Part shown: in pieces, positions 1 through 11,110 of the stretch
Position numbering within the stretch: position 1 is the first letter of the stretch
Layout: the number at the start of each line of letters is the position of its first letter
NCBI GenBank assembly: GCA_942486035.1
Contig: CALNXK010000069.1
Coordinates: 1,386,001 to 1,450,000 of the forward strand
From: Porites lobata
Taxonomy: Eukaryota; Cnidaria; Anthozoa; Scleractinia; Poritidae
Direction: 5' to 3'
DNA length: 64,000 nucleotides
Made by a program: the position numbers and the translations under genes
Notes under the pieces: model-generated
What the model was told of the DNA's origin: nothing
Databases searched by the model: none
The model's input: the letters and a program-made list of their open reading frames with translations, nothing else

Positions 1-809
1 AATCTCTGCTGTATGTTTATAGCATCTCCACAGCTCTGCTTTGGTGGTGGTAGTAGGCAGAAGCTTGACGCGATGAATAATCTTGTAGCCTGGAACTCTG
101 CCTGGCAAGGAAAGGCCTTCTCATCCAGCTTAATTTTCAATGAAGCTTACAACATGTTGGAAGGATACGTAAGGAGTTCCGTTATGTGGAATGCCTTTTT
201 CGTTGCCGTGGACTCGAGGACGTAGACCATTACTTCTTAAGCGAGCTCTCAGATTCTCGAGTCTTCTTTGGATATGCAGTGAAGGAACAAAAACGTTCTG
301 CGAACTTGATGACCACGAACAAAGAATTGAGAAGGAAATCGTTTCATACGATGCCTTTCTTTTGTATACCCATCAAGTCTGCCGATGATAAGCAGATCCA
401 GTAGAAATGACGTTAGTTCTAAGCCTTGAGACCTCATCTCACTCACCGTAGTTTCGGTAAACAAAGTGGAACATGCTCGTTCATTTGGACCAAGACTACA
501 CTGAGAGGAAGCAGTTAGAAATGTGCAAATACACTTGTCACTATCTTCACTTGCACTGTCACAAGTGTCAGGATTCTGGTGAAGACTTTCGTGGCTGTTC
601 TGGGTTAATGTTGTTGGCTTCTCGAAAAGCGTATCACTATCGCCGTTTCTGTCGTCATCAGAACTTTTGCCGTCAGAATCACTTGAAGAGTAACTATCTA
701 ATTGTGGCGGAAAATAAATTGCTTGAACTGCATCAAGTTCACGCTGAAAGGTTTCTTCAATTCCACCAAAACCACTAGCAGTAAAGGAATGTGTGTTTTG
801 TGACGCCAT
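1..809 (-). pseudogene. Broken 5' part of a multicopy cnidarian gene (DNCGGQ-type family)
   Basis: Reading leftwards from an ATG at 809, one frame stays open to 249. It starts MASQNTHSF, then has a Ser/Asp-rich acidic stretch, then a helical block containing LELTSFLLDLLIIGRL and FVRGHQVRRTFLFLHCISK. At about 249 the frame shifts, and similarity continues to the window edge with RPRVHG, a stop, then LPGRVPGYK and KAELWR. The order matches the better preserved copy at 13937-15858, which has the equivalent segments and a later DNCGG block. This copy runs off the left edge. The function is unknown; high copy number suggests a transposon-borne gene. At least one frameshift and two stops make it a pseudogene here. 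Confidence 0.6.
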
Positions 810-1746
810 GACTGCTACTTTCGTGAGAAAAAAAACGGGGACAAATTTGTTTGGAAAATATTACTTCGTATTCTCTAAATGTACGTGAATTTTGGTGATA
901 TCAACCCGCAAAGTTGTTCACAACTGAATATTTGGTGTCAAACAGGCAACTAATAATGTTATGTGGACAACAAATTATTGTGCTATATGAAGCTAACATT
1001 AACAGTCAGTCCGGAATAGTTATTTCCTTTATTGGGCGATTCCAGAAAATATCCATACCATACCACGGACGGCTTTAAGGATTTCCGAAGGGGAGGGGGG
1101 ATTCACGATTATGGAATTCTGAAGGCATGGGGGGGTATTTACGATTTGAAATCCGAAGGTATGGGGGAATTCCACAGGTGGGATTTCTGGAGTAGAAAGT
1201 GTAGAGTAAGTTCCTGGAAAACGCTATTGTTGTGGACTTTTGTAGTTCGTAAATAAACCACAAACGTATGACCGCGGAAGCAGAAGACAAGCATCGATAG
1301 ATCAGACACGTGTTTACGCTCATAACTTATAGAAGTGAACAGTAAAACGTTGGTTTCACATTTACCTTGATGAATTTCTTGTCACGTGAATAAAAACTGA
1401 AAATGTATCTTTTAATACCGCTTGCAAATTTCTTGTTACTCCCGTCCGAAACCGTCCGGGTCGGCATTAGATTCTACCCACCAAAACCACATCGATCGAG
1501 AGGGACTGAGATTGACTTTTGGACACCTTGTGACATGTTATACCAACGAAAGATGCCTACGATGTTTTGACGTATTCGCCTCCCGGGGATTCGCCTTTCT
1601 TTTGCTTTGGGAGATCGAGTTCTCGCCAACAAAGGGTGAATATAACGAGTATAACTGTATTTTGGCAAATATTGTACGTGAAGTTTTAAAATATGTTTCA
1701 GATTTCATGGGTCTACGTGATACACATCTAGCACCGAACACTGTCG

Positions 1747-1788
1747 GTGGTTTTGGTGGATGTTGAAGTCTACATCCACCAAAACCAC
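1747..1788. repeat. 17-bp perfect hairpin with 8-base loop
   Basis: GTGGTTTTGGTGGATGT (1747-1763) is followed after eight bases by its exact reverse complement (1772-1788). It uses the same CCACCAAAACC motif as the larger inverted pair around it. Confidence 0.75.
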
Positions 1789-2039
1789 TCAGGGTTTTAA
1801 TTTTTTTAGGCGCATAGTTACGCTTCTGCAAAGTACTGACGGACCTTTTTAAGACCATACTCATAAAGCATAATAATTATTGACACAAACAAAATTTTAA
1901 TCATGGTTTTTATATAAGTTGTTATTATTTACACATACAAACTATTTTATTTTCTTATTATTATTTATTATTTTTTTAATGTGCACTTGTGAGCAGCACA
2001 CTTACACTTCCAGTGAACAGTTTCACTTGGGAGAAGGAG

Positions 2040-2150
2040 AAACCATGCTTGCCGGGGCAACGAAAATTTTCGTGCCCGGGCGAGAGTCGAACTCACGACC
2101 TTCCAAATCCCATCATCAGTCCCGGAAACAAACAGGAACATCATGGCGGG
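2040..2150 (-). repeat. tRNA-like 3' half, probable SINE remnant
   Basis: On the minus strand there is a T-arm/B-box-like stretch, GGTCGTGAGTTCGACTC, followed by CGCCCGGGCA that could be an acceptor side. No complete cloverleaf can be drawn because the 5' half is degenerate. A tRNA-derived SINE or decayed tRNA is the best reading; it is not a functional tRNA. Confidence 0.35.
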
Positions 2151-2206
2151 AATTTTAAGTTCTGAACCCGCGTTCGATAGGAAAATTGCTGCGAATTTTG
2201 AGATGT

Positions 2207-2452
2207 TTCTGAAGTTCAAAAGCCAACTGACGATTGCGTTTTTTTTCGCTGCCGTCAATCATCTTAACGGACCTCTTAGGAAACAAGACTTTACTTTAAT
2301 GGGTTCAAAAGGTCAAGTTTTCTGATTTGTGATTGGTGGATTTCGATCCGTTTTGTGTTTTTCTGTGTTTCAAGGTTCGTTGCTTGTGGTCGTAATTATG
2401 ATTGACGGCAGCGAAAAAACGCAATTCGAAGGCGGCTTTTGAACTTTAGAGT
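2207..2452. repeat. Foldback repeat, arms about 55 bp
   Basis: 2207-2263 and 2397-2452 are imperfect reverse complements sharing ATTGACGGCAGCGAAAAAA. The 130-base spacer has no coding potential. The arrangement is that of a small foldback MITE nested in the 1033-3654 block. Confidence 0.6.
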
Positions 2453-2908
2453 TCGCATGTTTGTGAAAAGCGCAGTCAAGCTGTATTATGTACATTCATA
2501 AGTCTCAGAAATTTAGAATTTTGGAGGTTAATATATGTAGACTGGAATGCTAAAATCCATGCCGGAAAGAAACTTCTTCTTGCAGGGGTGGGGGAGTATA
2601 AAGCTCATGGTATTTACACCTAGCTATATATCCTGGTTCCAGAGGTTGTTCCTGATTTTTCTCCACGTGAGAAAGAACGAGCACTTACCAGCGAGCTTCG
2701 CGATTCGTTCTCGCCGCTCGTTGCTCGTTTCCAACATCTTACTAACATCTCAGTCATTATGTATGAAACTGTATCCCATGATATATTTTCTGCACCCCCA
2801 CGTGAAATGAACGCAGCCTTTCTCGAGCCTTTCTCTTTCTTTCAGCTCCCAGTACAGAAGTGTAGTACACTCTGCAGGTATAGTAGAATTCCGACTTCAC
2901 TAACGCTA

Positions 2909-2990
2909 GAGCCATAATGGTTCAGTGGTTAGAACGTCCGATCTAGTATTCGGATGTTCGGTTGTTCGTGCATATCATCCGTACATTTTC
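2909..2990 (+). repeat. tRNA-like sequence, probable tRNA-derived SINE head
   Basis: An A-box-like stretch (TGGTTCAGTGGTTAGAACG) is followed by a possible anticodon stem-loop, GTCCGA-TCTAGTA-TTCGGAT, and a weak T-arm (GGTTGTTCGTGC). The T-loop lacks the canonical GTTCGA core, so a working tRNA is unlikely. It is most consistent with a decayed tRNA or a SINE head. Confidence 0.4.
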
Positions 2991-3654
2991 CGAGAATCTT
3001 CGTTTACGACTTTTAAGTTATTCAAAATTTAATCTCAGTCCCTCTCGATCGATGTGGTTTTGGTGGATAGAATCTAATGCCGACCAACCGTCCGATAAAC
3101 AGTAAAAAACTCGCACCAGTCCCTCACTTCCAAGGAACGCCTGTCAGATTAGAACGCTTTTCGTGCGCACTACATGACGTATAAAAGGACGCAACACGAC
3201 TCGACGGTATATTTGACCGCCAAAAGATTTTAACAGTCTGTTTGAGCTATTTTCCTTTGTAAACGTCAAAACAGCACAAGAAAACAAAGAGGACTAAAAT
3301 TACCTTAAGTGGTGTTTATTTTTATAGCCAAATTCGGACTTAAAAAGGAGTTTGCACGGCCTGGCAACTAGCGTAGGTTTTTCTTGTCACTGAAGAGTAA
3401 AGCTTGTCACCTGGCGCCGCTAGATCACAGCCTTGAGGAGGCATAAATTCATGTTCGTTTGTTCTTATAGGCATTGCTAAGTCGAAAATGTACTTCAAAA
3501 AAAACCCGGAAATTCTGAAGGGGAGGGGGGGTTCACGACTATGGAATTCTGAGGGCATGGGGGGGTAGCGCATTTTGGAATTTCCGAAGGCAAGGGGGGG
3601 TTAAAACATGGAAGCCGTCCGTGGTTGGGTATGGATATTTTCTGGAATTGCCCA

Positions 3655-4970
3655 TTCAGTGTGTTGCATGTGTACACTTGCGGTCACACCCCACTGAGGT
3701 TCACCTTTGCACAGATTTCCGTGGAAACAAACCTTGATAAGATAAAAATGGAACTGATTCAAGCCTTTCAACAAGCAAGCACCTTTAATAATATAGTAAC
3801 ACGAGCGAATGAAATTAAACCTCTGGTCCAGCAAAACTTATCTTATAAGGCCACTTGCTCAATGCAATGACTTGTACGAAAGCAACACTGAGTTTGCAAT
3901 TAAAGCTGTACTTCGCAGATGTAAGAAAGTGGTTTTCATGAATATCGGCAGACTTTCCGTGACAAAAAAATGATCACGAATTGTAAAGTATGTGTTTATC
4001 TTTCTTTTTGTAAAGATCGCCGTGATAGTTGTACAGCATCAAGATGGAGGCTATTTTGGCTGATATCCTTATTCATAGGTTTTGACTACATGTAATATAA
4101 CTGTAATAATGTAAGGCAGATTTACACTAAACAATTATGTTGGTTAAGATGTTGTTGAAAGGATGCTTTGAAAGAAACCATTTGTGCGGAGGAGCGTTGC
4201 GTGGTGACACAAAAAACAGCAGTGTAGCAGACTATTTTGGTACCACACACTCTGACATTAATTAAGTTAATAGCGTATACGTAGACATTTTTTTTCTTTA
4301 TCTTAGTTAATAAGTCACTTTATTTGCTTGTACAAGAGAGCTAAATCGGATACATTATAGGGATGAAACTTACAAGCTCTGTTTGAAAAGATTACATTTT
4401 GGTAAACATACTCGAAAAATAAATTGACATATTTATACGCGATAAAAAATAAATATTTGCAAATTCGTGACTTAATAAGGCGTGCATTGTACGTTAATTT
4501 AGTTTTCCTTTCATAACTTGAACTACTCAGTTCCCTGCATGAGTTGTTTAGACAAACTTTTTGTGACAAATGTAACGCTGCATCATTTTAAAAAACTAAT
4601 ACTTAGTTTTTGAAATTATTTCGTTTTTGTCATCAACGAAACAAAACATAGCGGAACTATTCCTGACGTTGCATGTTCCTAGAAATAAATGCAATAAACC
4701 AATTATTACAAATATCAAAAGTCTGACATTTGAAACAGATAAGTGCATTGATTTCATGCAGAATATCACTTAAATTGAAATTCTGGTTATTACTTCCTCT
4801 TTTTCTTTTTACTGTTTAGTTGAGTGTGTCGTTTTCTCCAACTTTTTATTTTTATATTGCTGGTTGCGTGTTTTTGTTAGCTGATAACATTCGCATTAGC
4901 AAAGACAACAGAGTCATTTTTTCTCTCAAGTATGGTGGCCCATACAGGGCATCAACAATTTTTGTTGGGA
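3655..4970. other. No gene identified
   Basis: A short open stretch on the plus strand (about 3715-3868) could be an isolated exon: it reads as a helix-forming peptide without a recognisable domain. The remainder is AT-rich with no coding signal that I can support. Confidence 0.4.
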
Positions 4971-4974
4971 TTTA

Positions 4975-5410
4975 AGTTTTTATCGTTCGCTTGTTACGAA
5001 ATTGGTATTGTGTAATCATTTAATACTACAACTCAGATTTATGTGTTAGAAATCCAAGTTGTTTAATTTCAAAATACATAAGTCGGATTTTTATAGAGTT
5101 GTTTAATCTCCGAAATAGACAACACAGATTTATAACGTAAAAATCCGAGTTCTTGATCTGTCAATTAAACAACTCGGATTTATAATGCAAAAATAGGAGT
5201 TGTTGATTTGTCAAGTAAACAACTTGCATTTTTACGGCAAAAAAGTTCTTTAATCTCTAAAATACACAACTCGGATTTATAAGGCAAAAATGCGAGTTGC
5301 TGAATTGCCAATTAAAGAACTCGGATTTGTTAATTTGTCAATTAAACAACTCGGATTTATAACGCAAAAATATGGGTTGTTAATTTTTCAAATAAATAAC
5401 TCGGATACTC
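4975..5410. repeat. Degenerate short repeat around AACTCGGATTTATAA
   Basis: About nine imperfect copies of AACTCGGATTTATAAxGCAAA alternate with the inverted partner ATCCGAGTT and the linker TTGTCAATTAAAC. Because direct and inverted copies are mixed, the block can fold on itself in many registers. It is non-coding. Confidence 0.65.
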
Positions 5411-5769
5411 ATTTCAAGCACGTGGTTTCCTCCGGGAACATGAGGCTTTTGTCTAACACAGTATTTCATTTCAAGAACACTTCTTGTTCTGTTTTCAAGT
5501 TTGACAAAAGTCACAGCTATTGGTCCGCAAAGTAAACCACAGTAGCTGAAATTTGTGAAACACTGGGCATAATGTGATGAATTAGTTAGGTTTGAAATGT
5601 AACAACTTGGTAATTCAATACAAAGGAAGTAAATGTGCTTACTTTCAAGGAGGATAAATCATACTCGTGGCAGTCATCCTCCTAAAACAGACATGTTGGT
5701 AAGATATACCATGTACTTTGAGCATTTGAATATTATGTTTTTTCAAAAGAAGAATTTTGCAGTCAAAAT

Positions 5770-5930
5770 AATGATAATAATACTTAGAATTTATAATATT
5801 AATATAATAATAATGATGATGATGAGAGGACTTGCTGATCCCACCAGGACTATTTATTACCATTATCAACATCATCATCATCATCGTCATTATTATTATT
5901 ATATTATTATTGCTACTATTGTTATTTAAG
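5770..5930. repeat. Paired trinucleotide microsatellites, ATR and YAT, in opposite orientation
   Basis: An ATA/ATG tract (5770-5825) and a CAT/TAT tract (5868-5925) are mutually complementary and separated by about 45 unique bases, so the pair can form a long hairpin. Confidence 0.7.
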
Positions 5931-6635
5931 TCTTCATTTTCAATATACTATACAAGAATACCAGCAAGTAAAGCCACCCTGGATCACTAAAAAATGTTTG
6001 TTTTTGCGGCACTGCTGTAATATAGTCAATAAAGTGATTTATTTATTTATTTACAGAATCAGTGCAGAGCACAAGGCGCATAAAACAAAAGGTCACAAGG
6101 AGCCCTGCAAAGTTTTAGTGCCTGACCCATCCCCAACTGATAACTAAAGAAATTTGTGTTCCTAATAGTGAAGCTTGGCATTAAAGCTTGTATGACTTAA
6201 ACATCTGGCTTTATACACCTCCTAAATAATATACATATCATTTTAAATGAACAGCAGTGCTCAAGATGTAAAAACCTCACCTGCATAAAATTAATTGGCA
6301 CTTCTTCAGGTCCCTCCAGGACTTCGTGGTTACTAATAGGAGTTGAGAGTTGTACACTTTGAAAAGAAAGAGTTGGACGACTTAGTTTAAAATTTAAAGA
6401 TATTAATCAGCTAACATTTAGATGCAAGTGCTAAGGTAATGCTTTAACTTTATATTTTGTACCCTCAATTAAAAAAAAACGCCGAAAAAACCTTACATCA
6501 TGTTTATCAAACACAAATACCATGCATGATCATCTAAGAATACTAGTTCATTTTAGACCTTTATTGCACCCTCCATCTTTAGAAACCGACATGTATGAAA
6601 AGAACATAAAAACCAGTATATTTTGCTAACAGCCC

Positions 6636-6837
6636 ATTTTACAGTTGTGTGCTCAGTGACCTTGCCTTTGAGTAGAAGTGAGGCTGGAGTTGGCTATGTT
6701 GATAACAACCTCAGTGTTATCACATGTAAATGCAACAAGTTGCACAAGAAAACCAGTGAGGTTTGTATCAAAACATAGTCAACTCCACCTTCATTTCTAC
6801 TCAAAGGCAAGATCAATAAACACACAACTGTAAAATA
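6636..6837. mobile_element. Foldback MITE, arms about 70 bp
   Basis: The left arm (6636-6705) starts CATTTTACAGTTGTGTG and contains CTTGCCTTTGAGTAGAA. The right arm (6768-6837) is its imperfect reverse complement. The loop is about 60 bases. No ORF lies inside. Direct target duplications are not obvious. Confidence 0.6.
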
Positions 6838-6941
6838 GACTATCACTCGTATTCATTGCACTCAATCATCGGAAGATTTCATTGAATTCAAAAATTTTTA
6901 TTATATTTTCCAACCCACATGTTCATAAATTAAAGCCCATA

Positions 6942-8375
6942 TGTGACCCTTCATGCGAAAAGGGGGCTTATGGATTTCACTAAAAACCGTGAATTTTTTT
7001 CACGGTCACGGTGCGTGAATTTCAAATTCCTCGCCCATTCACTCCATGCGAGAATTTTTCACTCTTGGCGTGAAACTAATCATGTGCGACAGATCAGCGA
7101 AGACTTCCACGCCATGATTATTAACCGGTGTAAACTTTCACACTGTGAAATTAAGAGTGAGCACATTTTCACGCCAAGAAACATGTTGAGGGTGAATGAA
7201 ATCTAACCTGTTTTTTTTTGTTTTGTGTTTTTTCTCGCCCCTTTTCGAACTGGGAAAAAACGAGAATACCTGGTCATGTCAGGCTAAATTTGTGGAAGTT
7301 GATCCCACGCAAAAATAATATTTCTCTTAGCATATTCAAGCCGTTTTAAATAGCTCATGAAAAAAATTAAAAAAAAAACGTATTCAGACTATTCCGCGTT
7401 CAGGCCTGTAAAGCCACAAATCACAATCAAACTAGTCACAATTTCTTGTCAATATTTTTATGTGTTCATGGCAAGTATTTTATTAGATATGCACGATCGG
7501 AACTGCGTGTGTTTCATGTCAATTTGTTTACATTGTCTGTAACTGTAACTTTCTTCTCTGCAACGTGCAAATTTTCGCATTGTCGATGTCAGAGACGCTT
7601 AGTTATTTACCAAACATGGCAAGGTTTTCACTCAAGAAACCTAACAAAATTCTTTGCGGAAAGACTAACTATTACTGCCATTCCTAAAACCGTGTCGACT
7701 CGCGTGGCAGTGAAGTGCCTGATCTTATCTACAGTTTTGTAGCCCGATCACACGTGCAAACTCTGCTTGATTTATCATGCTCCATTTCAAGTTCCTTGTC
7801 TCTTTGCTAAATGTTATACTCAAAATTTCGCCGTTACAACGATCTGAACAGAAGGGTAAAAATGAAATAAATCCAAAAGATATCACACAATATCAAAACG
7901 TGTTACATATTTCATCTTGTTGCCACAGAGTCTAGCATTTGCATAACTTCGTGTAAGAGATAAATGCTTCTTTTGGTTGTAAATTTAGAGAATCTTCGGT
8001 GACTCACTTTTTAAGCGATTTCATCTGTTTTGCCGAAAATCAAAAATAAAAAAGTACTGACCAGTACATGTTCCATTCATGTGGGCAAGTAAAGGCTTGC
8101 ATGACATCTAAACAATACACTTTTTGAAAACAAGGTTACATTTCATTTTGACTGTTGGAAGATTTTCACGGCGTGAAACTAAATTTCACGGTGACTGAAA
8201 TTTTTCATGGCGATTATAAACTTTTTCACTGCGTGAAATTTTCACGGCGTTTTCACGGCGTGAAAGAGAAATTTCACTCACATTCCAAAAATTTTTCTTA
8301 CTTTCACGGCCTGGATCGTGAAAATAGGAATAGCATGAAATTTAGATAAGCCCCAAAGTCTCGTGAAGGGTCACA
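6942..8375. mobile_element. 1.43-kb MITE-like element with TA target duplication
   Basis: The termini are TGTGACCCTTCA inverted repeats (6942 inward and 8375 inward). The similarity reaches about 40 bp and includes GGGGCTTAT. The element is flanked on both sides by TA, as in Tc1/mariner-type insertions. The terminal 250 bp at each end are packed with short palindromes based on TTCACGGCGTGAAA, while the middle is plain AT-rich DNA. No transposase is encoded, so it would be non-autonomous. Confidence 0.65.
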
Positions 8376-8389
8376 TATACTTCTTCAAC

Positions 8390-9062
8390 AGAAAGGAATT
8401 TGTATGTTTTCTTTCTGAAGATATTAACAAGTTTGCATAGTTGAAGCACTGTATCTTTGCCCTTTCCTGTCATCTTTCCCACTAAATAAGTATTGGTACC
8501 TACCATGTTTATCGTTTTTTGTAAGGAAATAGAGGAGAGGGAGGTTCATGCCAGTTTCCTGTTTGTAGGATACCACAGTAAATCCCTCGGTTGTAATCTT
8601 GGGATGTTGCGGAAGGCTGACTTGATGTCCAACTTGGACATGAGCTACCCTTGAAAAATGTTCTGATGGATAGAGATGGCAGTATCTATTGTAATGTAGG
8701 GTAAGGAGTAGTCGGTTGGGCTAATGTGGGAATTATCGCAAGTGGTTTCATGTTTGCGAAAGGAAAGATGAAAAATGGTTCTCCACTATGTGGAGTGCTT
8801 TTTTGGAACAACCCCAATGGGATAAACCTGAAAATTGGGAAAAGGGGGAGAAATGAATGGGCCAGCAGTATGACCAAGCTGTAACTCTTTCAGGAGATTG
8901 GTGCTTATGATATGAGGATTTTGCCTAACAGAAATGAGGTTGGGGTATTCCTTAGAAACCCGAGGACCCTGGAAAGCAATTTTAGAACCCTGGGAGAGGC
9001 CAGTGAGGACAGCATTGTCGTGAATAGCTTAAAGATCTCAACCAAACAGACGCATGAGAACT
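8390..9062 (-). pseudogene. DIRS-like reverse transcriptase fragment (N-terminal half)
   Basis: Reading leftwards from about 9062, the conceptual protein contains ELQLGHTAGPF, SPPFPIFRFIPLGL and PTTPYPTLQ, the N-terminal approach to the palm seen in DIRS-like reverse transcriptases of animals. Frameshifts and stops follow at about 8690 and later, and the similarity fades near the MITE end at 8375. It lies just downstream of the gag remnant at 9286-9960 on the same strand, with a short decayed gap, so the two probably come from one element. No catalytic palm motif is preserved. Confidence 0.55.
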
Positions 9063-9285
9063 GTCCCAATCCTGTTTAAGTACACAACAACCCTTTTCTC
9101 CCAAGCTAGGGTTCCTAAGTCTAAAATTACATGAGATTACAAAGTAAACTAAACAGCCATCAGTTAACAGATCTTGACAATTCCACTCGAATTTCTTTTA
9201 GTCATGCAAGCATCACACAAACACCTAAGTTCTCCACAGAATCAACAGATGCACGGTCCGGGTGATCATGCAAATAAAGGGCAAG

Positions 9286-9960
9286 TTAAGGAAGGTCAAT
9301 ACGGGTGGTAGGGGACAGCTTAGAAAGGTATTCAATTGCGGCTTTGGGTGGAATGTCTTGAGCGGCTAGTCTGGGAGGGTCCAGAGCTTGAGGAGTCAGG
9401 GTGGTCCTTTCCTGGGTAGGCTGCAGTGCATCCAGGCTTGTTGCATTGGTGAGTGTAGTGGCAGGGAGTGTGGGCACAGGGAACCCCTTTGTTGAAGTTG
9501 AAGCAGAGGTCACCACATTTGGGGCCTTAAGAGTCTGTAGTCCTGGGATAAAGGGGGAATCGCTTACATGATCCGAGCTGCTGCAGGCCTTACAAAGTAT
9601 GGCTTTTGGGATGCTAGTAAAGGTGTCTAGGTACAACTGAACATCCCCTTGACCCCAGTTAATGGAAAGGTTGTGAGAGGCCCTTCGGCGAAATTCCATA
9701 TCATACAAATACCATGCCATACTGCAGAACTTACTGGCTGACTCACTTATCAGTTGCTGGTAGGCGAGGAGGTCCACCCCCCGGGAGGTAAGAGGAGAGG
9801 AGTACAGACGAGTAAGTGGAAAAAGCATTGAGCTATCGGTCAATCCCAGTAATTTTGGGGCACTTAGCCTGGGATGGGAGGGGTATAGTAAGGCCCTCGT
9901 TTCCTACTTGTAGTTTAAGCTTGGAATTAGCGGTAACATGGTCTCGTAGTAGATTCATTT
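9286..9960 (-). pseudogene. DIRS-like gag remnant
   Basis: The main open frame (9843-9286) contains SKFCSMAWYLYDMEFRRRAS and YLDTFTSIPKAILCKACSSS, with a Cys-x2-Cys-like start of a zinc knuckle that then loses its later residues. The preceding residues (about 9960-9845) lie in a neighbouring frame, so the gene is broken near 9845. Such a protein would coat retroelement RNA. It abuts the reverse transcriptase fragment at 9927-11110, which appears to belong to a second, differently typed DIRS-like element. Confidence 0.5.
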
Positions 9961-11110
9961 GAAAGATACATTGGTGCATCATAATTGCCCCTACTTTCCT
10001 GCAGAGCAAGAAATTTATTCCCTTCTAGGGCCCTATAGTATAGTTCCCCAAACTGAACGGCAGGGAAACTAGAAACCATCAACCCTATAACTTGTGCCAC
10101 TTCTCTAATAATCATTTTACTTTTGTCCAGTAAACTCTGGCAAGCTAGCAGTACACGTTCCACTTTAGCGGGTGGGAGTCGGATTGTCATGTTTATACTA
10201 TTCAGCAAGAAGCCAAGAAATTCCATTTTTTGTGTTGGAATCAGGACTGACTTTTCTGGGTGAACCACAAACCCCAGACTAAGGAAGGTATCAACAGTGT
10301 CCTGTATATTAGTGGTACAGGCAGTATAATTATATCCCAAGAGAAATGAATCATCTATGTGCCCCATACAGATATTAACCAAAGATCTGAGATGAAAGTG
10401 GACTGGTTTTAATATTTTTGTGAATAGGCGAGGAGCACAAGCCTGGCCATTGGGCAAACAGGTATATTGAAAATAGCTACCTTGCCACTCAAATTTCAAA
10501 TATTTCCTATCCTCTAATGCAATAGGAACAGAATAATGGGCGTCCTTAAGGTCTACCGATGCCTTCAAGCACCGGGGACGCATGAGTTTGAGGGCTGTCT
10601 GAATCGTATCCATTTTAAAATGGTAATAGGATACAAATTCGTTGAGTTGTTTAAAATTTAAAATCATTCTAAAAGTGCCATCTTTCTTGGGACGCACAAA
10701 AATGGTAGAGATAAAGTCACCCGGACACGGTCTATTTGTTCAATAACTCCTTTATCGAGGAGCTTGTTGATTTCCTCAGTAATGATCTCCCTTTCAGAAG
10801 GAGAAAATGGCATTTGTTTTGGCTGGTAAGCCTGAGAAGGAGAAACATCCCCAAACTCGATGTGATACAGTAGTGCTTTATAGCATCTAATATGACAGGG
10901 TCAGTAGTCAGTGACTTCCAACCTTCAACATGGTCTTGTAACCCTCCAGCCGAGAAATTAGCAACCCTTTGAGACAGATTTGCTTTATCAATAGGAGTTG
11001 GTTAGTTTTCTCTTACCTGTGTTTCTACGGGGTTTTGTTGGTGGGTTGACTTGGCTTTTTCTGGGCACTCTTCTGTGCCCGGCTGTAGCCTAAAAAAGGA
11101 CACTGCTGAG
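9927..11110 (-). pseudogene. DIRS-like reverse transcriptase, truncated
   Basis: The longest frame (10697-9927, 256 residues) carries RT signatures: KASVDLKDAHYSVPI (motif A), a GxACAPR block, CMGHIDDSFLLG (motif C, with IDD rather than YADD) and KMEFLGF. Upstream in broken frames (11110-10700) are fragments including REIITEEINKLLDKGVI, typical of the RT fingers, and a Cys-poor linker. RNase H and tyrosine recombinase are missing; the protein stops where gag of another element begins. It is a relic of a DIRS/YR-type retroelement. Confidence 0.7.

Larger units (their letters stand above)
1460..3084. repeat. Inner inverted repeat pair, about 53 bp
   Basis: Positions 1460-1513 and 3030-3084 are near-perfect reverse complements; both contain ACCAAAACCACATCGATCGA in one or the other orientation. 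They sit inside the outer inverted repeats at 1033 and 3654, so the structure is nested. The motif CCACCAAAACCAC recurs in the hairpin at 1747-1788 and at 761-776. Confidence 0.7.
1033..3654. mobile_element. Non-coding element bounded by about 43-bp terminal inverted repeats
   Basis: The left end (1033-1075) begins TGGGCGATTCCAGAAAATAT. Its reverse complement, with a few changes, closes the right end (3611-3654, TGGGCAATTCCAGAAAATAT on the minus strand). Just inside each end lies a G-rich block (1085-1170 and 3512-3600) sharing GGAGGGGGG, TTCACGA and a tract of seven Gs; these blocks are in the same orientation, unlike the termini. No coding region is seen between them. It looks like a large non-autonomous DNA transposon or two related MITEs flanking older repeats. 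I found no convincing target-site duplication. Confidence 0.5.

Noticed and set aside
2909..2990. Functional tRNA gene
   Set aside because: The T-arm lacks the conserved core and no acceptor stem can be paired across the ends.
5633..5929. 98-codon open frame on the plus strand
   Set aside because: It is produced by complementary trinucleotide repeats; the peptide is runs of His, Met and Ile.
8155..8349. 64-codon frame in the TTCACGG region
   Set aside because: It results from palindromic repeats of the MITE and shows no domain.
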